From: Streptomyces fildesensis
GTDB lineage: Bacteria; Actinomycetota; Actinomycetes; Streptomycetales; Streptomycetaceae
Assembly (NCBI RefSeq): GCF_016107395.1
Contig: NZ_JAAIKO010000019.1
Coordinates: 1-64,000 of the forward strand
Length of the DNA stretch: 64,000 nt
Reading direction: 5' to 3'
The translations under genes were made by a program, and so were the position numbers. Below the pieces are notes generated by a model. It ran no database searches, had not been told where the DNA came from, and saw only the letters and a program-made list of their open reading frames with translations. This document shows, one piece after another, positions 58,683 to 64,000 of the stretch. Position 1 is the stretch's first letter. The number at the start of each line of letters is the position of its first letter.

Positions 58683-61600
58683 TGTCCGCCGTAACCCGCA
58701 ACCAGGTGTTCACCGCCGTCCACACGGTCGGAGGGCTGCTGCCCGCCGACATGCTGGTACGGATCTCCGAGGGCAAGGACGTCCCCGGCTCGAAGCCGGC
58801 TGACTACGGCTTGCCTTCGTCCCGTTCGGTGCGCGACGAAGCCGAGCGCAGCTGGGAATACCTGAAACCGTTGTGGCGCGACCTGCGCAAGCACCTGCCC
58901 GAGGATCGGGAGACGGGCCTACCGGCGGGGGACCCGATGGGCCGCGCCGGCGCCGACTGGCTCGCTCCGCTCTGGCGGGAACTCGGCTTCGGTCCGCTGA
59001 CGCAGGTCGGCCCGGCGGGCATCACCGCCGACTCCGACGCAGAGAAGAGATTCCCGGTCTCCCACCGCTGGCGGCACGCCCTGATCCACCAGACGGCCTG
59101 GAACGCCGACCTCGACAAGCGCCCCGGTGGCGCCGGTTCGGTCCCGCCGCAGTCGATGCTCCAGGAGTGCCTGAACCGTACGGGAGCCCACCTCTGGGGC
59201 ATCCTTACCAACGGCCGCCAGGTTCGCCTGCTGCGCGACTCCAGCGCGCTGGCCACGGCCTCGTACGTAGAGTTCGACCTCGAAGCGATCTTCGACGGCG
59301 AGCTGTTCAGCGAGTTCGTGCTGCTGTACCGGGTGCTGCATGTGTCGCGGTTCGAGGTGGCGGAAGACGCGACGCCGTCAGCATGCCGCCTGGAGAAGTG
59401 GCGTACGGAGGCCATTGCCTCCGGCACCCGCGCCCTGGACCAGCTCCGCAAGGGCGTCCAGGATGCAATCACCGCGCTGGGTACGGGCTTCCTGCGCCAC
59501 TCGGAGAACACGGCCCTGCGCGAGGACGTCCGCCCAAAACCGCTCCAGGCCGCGCTGCTGCGGCTCGTGTACCGGCTGCTGTTCGTCTTCGTGGCCGAGG
59601 ACCGGGACGCGCTGCTGTCACCGAAGGCCGATCCGCAGGCGCGGGAGCGGTACGAGAGGTACTTCTCGTCTGCACGGCTGCGCGCGCACGCGAGGAAGCG
59701 GCGGGGTACGGCACACGGTGACCTGTACGAGGCGCTGCGCATCGTCCTCGACGCCCTCGGCGACGAGAAGGGCCGCCCCGAGCTGGGCCTGCCTGGCCTC
59801 GGCGGCCTGTTCAACGACACGGACGCGGACGCCCCCTTGCGTGACCTGAAGCTGTCCAACGAGGCGCTGTTGTCCGCCGTGCGGCACTTGTCGCAGGTGC
59901 GGGACAGTAGCTCGGGGCGTTGGCGGGCGATCGACTACCGTCACCTGGACGCGGAAGAGCTGGGTTCCGTGTACGAGTCCCTACTGGAGCTGGAGCCCAA
60001 GCACAGCACCGCCGACCGTACGTTCACGCTTGTCGAGGTCGCAGGCAATACGCGTAAAACGACGGGTAGTTACTACACCCCGTCGTCGCTTATCGAGTGC
60101 TTGCTGAACTCCAGCCTGGATACGGTGATAGAGGACGCGGTGCGACGCGGCGAGGAGGCGGCTGCGCGTTCGGGCGTGGCCGATCCAGCGGACGCAATCG
60201 TGAACGAGTTGCTCTCTCTTACGGTGTGCGACCCGGCCTGCGGTTCAGGGCACTTTCTGGTCGCGGCGGCCCGCCGTATCGCCAAGCAGGTCGCGGCAGT
60301 GCGGGAACGCAATCCCGAGCCCACGCTGGACGCGGTGCGCCACGCACTGCACGAGGTCGTGGCCCGCTGCATCTACGGTGTGGACCTCAACCCCATGGCG
60401 GTGGACCTGGCCAGGGTGTCTCTGTGGCTGGAGGCCCTGGAGCCTGGTAAGCCGCTGAGCTTCTTGGACGCTCACGTGAAGCAGGGCAACGGGCTAATCG
60501 GTGCAACCCCGACGCTACTGCGGAACGGCATCCCGGACGCCGCCTTCAAACCGATCGAAGGGGACGACAAGAAGTTCGCGAAGGCATTGGAGAAGCAGAA
60601 CAAGGCGGAGCGCAGCGGACAGCGCGGACTGTTCGATCTGGGCGGAGAAACGAGAGTTGCCAACACGGCGTTCGCGAAGGAGCTGCGTCGTATCACGGGG
60701 GCCTCCTCCGACAGCCTGGCCGACGTACGACAGCAGGAGGCCGCGTACCAGACCTGGTCTAAGTCGGCGGATTACGTCCATACCTTGCACGTGGCAGACG
60801 CATGGTGCGCGGCATTCATGTGGCACAAGACAGCGGACGCCCCGCTTGCGCTCACGGAAGGGGTCTTCCGTAATCTCCAGGACCCGTTCAGCGACGCGGC
60901 ACCGCGTTCCACGCACACCGAGATCGTGCGACTTCGGGACCGGTACCGCTTCTTCCACTGGCACCTGGAGTTCCCCGAGGTGTTCTCCGTGCCTGAGTCC
61001 GGGATCGACGTGGACGAGGCCACGGGCTGGGCCGGCGGATTCGACTGCCTGGTAGGCAATCCACCCTGGGAACGTATCAAGCTCCAGGAGCAGGAGTTCT
61101 TCTCGCAGCGCGACCCCGCCATCGCGGCCGCCGCCAATGCTGCGGCGCGGCGCGAACTCATTGCCATGCTGCCGCGCACGAACCCGGAACTGGCGGAGGA
61201 GTTCGCCATGACCAAGCGGCAGGGAGATGGCGAGGCCCACTTCATTAGGGACTCGGCGGCCTACCCCCTCACGGGCTTGGGGACGGTCAACACGTACGCC
61301 GCCTTCTCGGAGGGCGGACGGCGGCTCGTGGACCGCCGCGGGCGTATGGGCCTCATCGTGCCGACCGGTATCGCGACGGATGCGACGACCCAGTTCTTCT
61401 TCAAGGACCTGGTGGCGACGGGTGTGTTGGCGACACTGTACGACTTCGAGAACTCGGCGCCTCTCTTCCCGGGCGTACACCGATCGTTCAAGTTCAGCGT
61501 CCTTTCAGTCACCGGCCGCGCGCTACGCCAGGATGCGGCCTGGTTCGCCTTCTTCTTGCAGGACCCAGCCGAACTAGACAACGCTGAGAAGGCGTTCCGG

Positions 61601-62701
61601 CTTGCCCCCGAAGAGATTGACATCCTCAATCCCAACACCGGGACGTGTCCCGTCTTCCGATCCCGCCGCGACGCTGAAGTCTGCCTCTCTCTCTATCGTC
61701 GGGTCCCGGTTCTGGTCAGGGTGCAGGGCACCGACGGCAACCGGTGGGGTGTCTCGCTAGGGCGGATGTTTCACATGTCCCAAGACGCGCATCTCTTCCA
61801 CACACGCTCGTCGCTCGAAGCCGAGGGCTGGACCCATAGCGGCAACCACTTCACAAAAGACAGCGCCGAGATGCTGCCCCTCTATGAAGGGCGCATGGGG
61901 CATCAATACAACCACCGTTTCTCCGATTCGGCGGGATCGCGCGAATCCACCCGACTCGATCTGGGAACGGCCGACTTCACGGTGCAGCCCCAGTACTGGG
62001 TCACACGGGAGGAAACACGCAGACGCCAAGAGCGCCGTCGCCCCGGCTGCAAGACCGCGCTGCTCGGGCAGCGACGCATCGCCCGCAACAACGACGAGCG
62101 CACGTCCATCGCTGCACTTTTGCCGTGGGGAGCAGTCTCCTATGGATGGACCTTGTCGTCCGGTCCCTCCACCGAACAGCTCGCGCTCATGGTGGCCGCG
62201 TACAACTCATTCCCCTACGACTACGCGCTGAGGAACAGCTTCAGTCAGCCGAGCATTCCTCAGAGCACATTCGAGCAGGTACCAGTGCCACTCCCGGACG
62301 ATCTAGGACGGCACCGCGATTTCATCATGCAGCGTGTCAAAGAACTCACCTACACGGCAGTCGACATGGCGGCGTTCGCGGGCGATCTAGGTGACACCAG
62401 CGCGCCGTTCCGCTGGGACGCACACCGACGCACTGTGATCCAGGCTGAACTCGACGCCCTCTTCTTCCACCTCTACGGCATCTCCCGCGAGGACGCCGAC
62501 TACATCCTCGACACCTTCCCCATCGTCCGCCGTAAGGACGAGGCCAAGTACGGCTCGTACCGCACCAAAGAAATGATCCTCGCCGAGTACGACCGCATGG
62601 CCGAGGCCGGCCTCACGCTCGACACCCCCTTGGTAGATGGCGAGAACTACACCTCCACCCTCACACGGCCCCCAGGCCACGGCCCCCGCCATCCCGCCTG
62701 A
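58682..62701 (+). CDS. drmMI: DrmMI, N6-adenine DNA methyltransferase of class 1 DISARM
   Basis: A 1339-residue Eco57I/PglX-like methyltransferase that would mark host DNA. SAM-binding motif I is DPACGSGHFLVAAARR (at about 518) and catalytic motif IV NPPW is in CLVGNPPWERI (at about 792). The N-terminal 450 residues are helical and specific to large DISARM/BREX methylases. The C-terminus (about 1040-1250) is a probable target-recognition region, of lower GC content than the rest. No nuclease motif of type IIG enzymes (PD-D/ExK) was recognised at the N-terminus. The ATG at 58682 overlaps the drmD stop (TGATG). It is probably the only DNA methyltransferase of the locus. Confidence 0.88.
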   Translation: MSAVTRNQVFTAVHTVGGLLPADMLVRISEGKDVPGSKPADYGLPSSRSVRDEAERSWEYLKPLWRDLRKHLPEDRETGLPAGDPMGRAGADWLAPLWRELGFGPLTQVGPAGITADSDAEKRFPVSHRWRHALIHQTAWNADLDKRPGGAGSVPPQSMLQECLNRTGAHLWGILTNGRQVRLLRDSSALATASYVEFDLEAIFDGELFSEFVLLYRVLHVSRFEVAEDATPSACRLEKWRTEAIASGTRALDQLRKGVQDAITALGTGFLRHSENTALREDVRPKPLQAALLRLVYRLLFVFVAEDRDALLSPKADPQARERYERYFSSARLRAHARKRRGTAHGDLYEALRIVLDALGDEKGRPELGLPGLGGLFNDTDADAPLRDLKLSNEALLSAVRHLSQVRDSSSGRWRAIDYRHLDAEELGSVYESLLELEPKHSTADRTFTLVEVAGNTRKTTGSYYTPSSLIECLLNSSLDTVIEDAVRRGEEAAARSGVADPADAIVNELLSLTVCDPACGSGHFLVAAARRIAKQVAAVRERNPEPTLDAVRHALHEVVARCIYGVDLNPMAVDLARVSLWLEALEPGKPLSFLDAHVKQGNGLIGATPTLLRNGIPDAAFKPIEGDDKKFAKALEKQNKAERSGQRGLFDLGGETRVANTAFAKELRRITGASSDSLADVRQQEAAYQTWSKSADYVHTLHVADAWCAAFMWHKTADAPLALTEGVFRNLQDPFSDAAPRSTHTEIVRLRDRYRFFHWHLEFPEVFSVPESGIDVDEATGWAGGFDCLVGNPPWERIKLQEQEFFSQRDPAIAAAANAAARRELIAMLPRTNPELAEEFAMTKRQGDGEAHFIRDSAAYPLTGLGTVNTYAAFSEGGRRLVDRRGRMGLIVPTGIATDATTQFFFKDLVATGVLATLYDFENSAPLFPGVHRSFKFSVLSVTGRALRQDAAWFAFFLQDPAELDNAEKAFRLAPEEIDILNPNTGTCPVFRSRRDAEVCLSLYRRVPVLVRVQGTDGNRWGVSLGRMFHMSQDAHLFHTRSSLEAEGWTHSGNHFTKDSAEMLPLYEGRMGHQYNHRFSDSAGSRESTRLDLGTADFTVQPQYWVTREETRRRQERRRPGCKTALLGQRRIARNNDERTSIAALLPWGAVSYGWTLSSGPSTEQLALMVAAYNSFPYDYALRNSFSQPSIPQSTFEQVPVPLPDDLGRHRDFIMQRVKELTYTAVDMAAFAGDLGDTSAPFRWDAHRRTVIQAELDALFFHLYGISREDADYILDTFPIVRRKDEAKYGSYRTKEMILAEYDRMAEAGLTLDTPLVDGENYTSTLTRPPGHGPRHPA

Positions 62702-62721
62702 CAGCTCTCGACGATCTGACC

Positions 62722-62740
62722 CACGAGTCACCCACTCGTG
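62722..62740. other. small hairpin between drmMI and the EcsC-family gene
   Basis: CACGAGT and ACTCGTG (7 bp) flank a CACCC loop. It lies in the 66-bp gap, 27 bp before the EcsC start, with no T run. It may lower readthrough or stabilise the processed mRNA. Confidence 0.35.
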
Positions 62741-62767
62741 CATCACCATCCACGTCTCAGGGGGACC

Positions 62768-63910
62768 ATGAGCAACCCGCACCACCTGCAGCAGCCCGAT
62801 CAACTGCCCTCTGACTATGAGCTCGACGCCTGGCGTGGCGTCCAACAATTCAAGGGCCGCCCGCTGTCCCGAGCAATGAGAAACGCCGGCGACCAAGTGG
62901 CCAACGGCCTCTCGGAACTCGGCAAGCGTGCCGCGAAGCAACTGGAGAACCACCCGCGGGCCAAGTCGGCGGTTTCACGTGGACAGGGGATCGTCGCCAA
63001 GGGTGCTCAGAAGGCTGGCGCTGGAGCGCGTGGAGCCGCCGATGCTCTCCCGGACTGGGGTGGCACTGCCGTCCAGTCCATACGGCAGACGGTGGGGCGG
63101 GCCTCGCGAGCGGGACTCTCCTCCAAACGCGTGGTGGCGCTTCACAAGAAGCGCGGGCACGACGTCGCATCGCTCTCAGACCTGCGCCATCTCGATCTCG
63201 AACAGGTCGACGCAGTCCGCGGACGAGCGGCGGGCTGGTACTACCCGGCCGCCGCGGCGCTCTCGGGAGCTGGTGCGGGACTTGTGATCTCTGGAGGAGA
63301 ACTCGTCATCGCCGCCTCCGCCGGCGCCGCGGCAGCGCCTTCGGGAGGTGCGATCACCGGTGCCTTTCTTGCCGACGCCGCAGTCGTCCTCGGACTCGCC
63401 TCCCGTGCCGTCGGCCAGGTCTCGCTGTTCTACGGCTACGACCCCGAAGAGCCTGCCGAGAAGCTCTTCGTGATGTCTGTGGTCAACGTCGGGACGGCAA
63501 CTTCGGCCACGGCCAAGAACGCCGCGATGGCAGATATCTCGCGCCTCACCCAAGCACTCTTCCGCGGCAAGACGTGGGAGGTCCTGAACGAGACGGTTGT
63601 CGCCAAGGTCTCCTCGCAGTTCGCGAAGGCATTCAGCTTTCGCCTCACCAAGAAGGGACTCGGCAAGGCCGTACCCGCAGTCGGGATCGTCGTTGGCGGC
63701 ACCCTCAACTGGACCACTCTGGAGGGGATCGTCGACGCCGCCGAGATGGCATACCGGCGGCGGTTCCTCCTTGAGAAGTACCCTCACCTCGCTGACGAGG
63801 AGGCATCCGGATCGTTTCCCGACATCAGCCCGGACGTCCCTGACCATGCCGATGAGGCGATCAGTCTGCTCGACGAGATAGCCGAGGCGGGCGGTCCCGA
63901 CCTTCACTGA
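62768..63910 (+). CDS. EcsC family membrane-associated protein
   Basis: A 380-residue protein. The first 115 residues are polar and Ala/Lys-rich. The family-like stretch RVVALHKKRGHDVASLSDLRHLDLEQVDAVR (about 121-151) leads into two Gly/Ala-rich hydrophobic segments (about 158-190 and 194-215; AAAALSGAGAGLVISGGELVIAASAGAAAA), then FYGYDPEEPAEKLFVMSVVNVGTATSATAKNAAMADISRL, the EcsC signature. The C-terminus is acidic. EcsC proteins are poorly understood and are encoded near ABC transporters in Bacillus. The ATG at 62768 has AGGGGG upstream. It is the last gene of the plus operon, so it is probably expressed with the DISARM-like genes. A membrane-acting effector role is an inference. Confidence 0.75.
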   Translation: MSNPHHLQQPDQLPSDYELDAWRGVQQFKGRPLSRAMRNAGDQVANGLSELGKRAAKQLENHPRAKSAVSRGQGIVAKGAQKAGAGARGAADALPDWGGTAVQSIRQTVGRASRAGLSSKRVVALHKKRGHDVASLSDLRHLDLEQVDAVRGRAAGWYYPAAAALSGAGAGLVISGGELVIAASAGAAAAPSGGAITGAFLADAAVVLGLASRAVGQVSLFYGYDPEEPAEKLFVMSVVNVGTATSATAKNAAMADISRLTQALFRGKTWEVLNETVVAKVSSQFAKAFSFRLTKKGLGKAVPAVGIVVGGTLNWTTLEGIVDAAEMAYRRRFLLEKYPHLADEEASGSFPDISPDVPDHADEAISLLDEIAEAGGPDLH

Positions 63911-63916
63911 TCCGGT

Positions 63917-63945
63917 GTCCCGGCGGTGGACGTGACCACCGGGAC
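63917..63945 (+). terminator. terminator of the kinase-drmD-drmMI-EcsC operon
   Basis: Arms GTCCCGGCGG (63917-63926) and CCACCGGGAC (63936-63945) pair at nine of ten positions around a 9-base loop, starting six bases after the EcsC stop. There is no T run. It suggests that the operon ends here; the remaining 55 bases show no gene. Confidence 0.6.
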
Positions 63946-64000
63946 GACTCACCTCAGAAACGCGCCGCGAACCTCACGACCGCGACCACCCTCACGCCCG

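Noticed and set aside
62768..63910. HKKRGHD in the EcsC protein as a phospholipase-D (drmC-like) active site
   Set aside because: HKD enzymes need H-x-K-x4-D, usually twice; here the spacing is H-x-K-x3-D, it occurs once, and the rest of the protein fits EcsC.

Overview
The window is high-GC actinobacterial DNA. Strong GC bias at codon third positions, frequent GTG starts, GGAGG-type ribosome binding sites and the family content (SCO6745-family protein, S53 peptidase, ABC-F pairs, TIGR03084) all point to a Streptomyces or close relative. The left 39 kb reads as ordinary chromosome; the right 24 kb is an accessory defence-type island.

Left part. 1-5.4 kb (minus strand): a translationally coupled cluster with ABC permease (partial), family 2 glycosyltransferase, two CDP-alcohol phosphatidyltransferases, a glycerol-1-phosphate-dehydrogenase-like enzyme and a nucleotidyltransferase. 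It looks like synthesis and export of a polyol-phosphate surface glycopolymer. 5.9-13.9 kb: idi, an anti-sigma-type ATPase, HdeD-like membrane protein, enoyl-CoA hydratase, PNPOx-like flavoprotein, SCO6745-family protein, AlkZ-like glycosylase, DMT transporter and TrmB regulator. 14.2-20.4 kb: secreted S53 peptidase, small lipoprotein, ABC-F ATPase, ddaH, and an acyl-ACP desaturase behind a 33-bp operator-like dyad. 20.5-27.6 kb: an acyl-CoA catabolic operon (TIGR03084 protein, carboxylase beta and alpha subunits, acyl-CoA dehydrogenase, enoyl-CoA hydratase, TetR). 27.7-39.3 kb: YjbR protein, N-formylglutamate amidohydrolase, initiator tRNA with promoter and terminator, nitroreductase, second ABC-F, psuG-psuK, aldo/keto reductase, VOC protein and a 1134-residue HEAT-like protein.

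Right part (about 39.4-63.9 kb). Two divergent operons share a roughly 210-bp control region near 49.3 kb. Minus operon: a 1013-1018-residue protein that joins a primary-type sigma-70 core to a long coiled coil, then drmA (helicase), drmB (DUF1998) and a minimal UvrD-like ATPase, the last three with overlapping stop/start codons. Plus operon: a 2096-residue Ser/Thr kinase-helicase-DUF1998 fusion, drmD (SNF2-type helicase), drmMI (N6-adenine methylase) and an EcsC-family membrane protein, followed by a terminator.

Interpretation: drmA, drmB, drmD and drmMI are the genes of class 1 DISARM anti-phage defence. The usual phospholipase-D-type drmC is not seen. Instead the locus carries the kinase-helicase fusion, the sigma/coiled-coil protein, the UvrD-like ATPase and an EcsC protein. 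I infer a variant system in which helicases and methylase recognise or restrict foreign DNA, the kinase and sigma factor may control signalling or expression, and EcsC may act at the membrane. Homology assignments come from recognisable motifs; the system-level role is inference.
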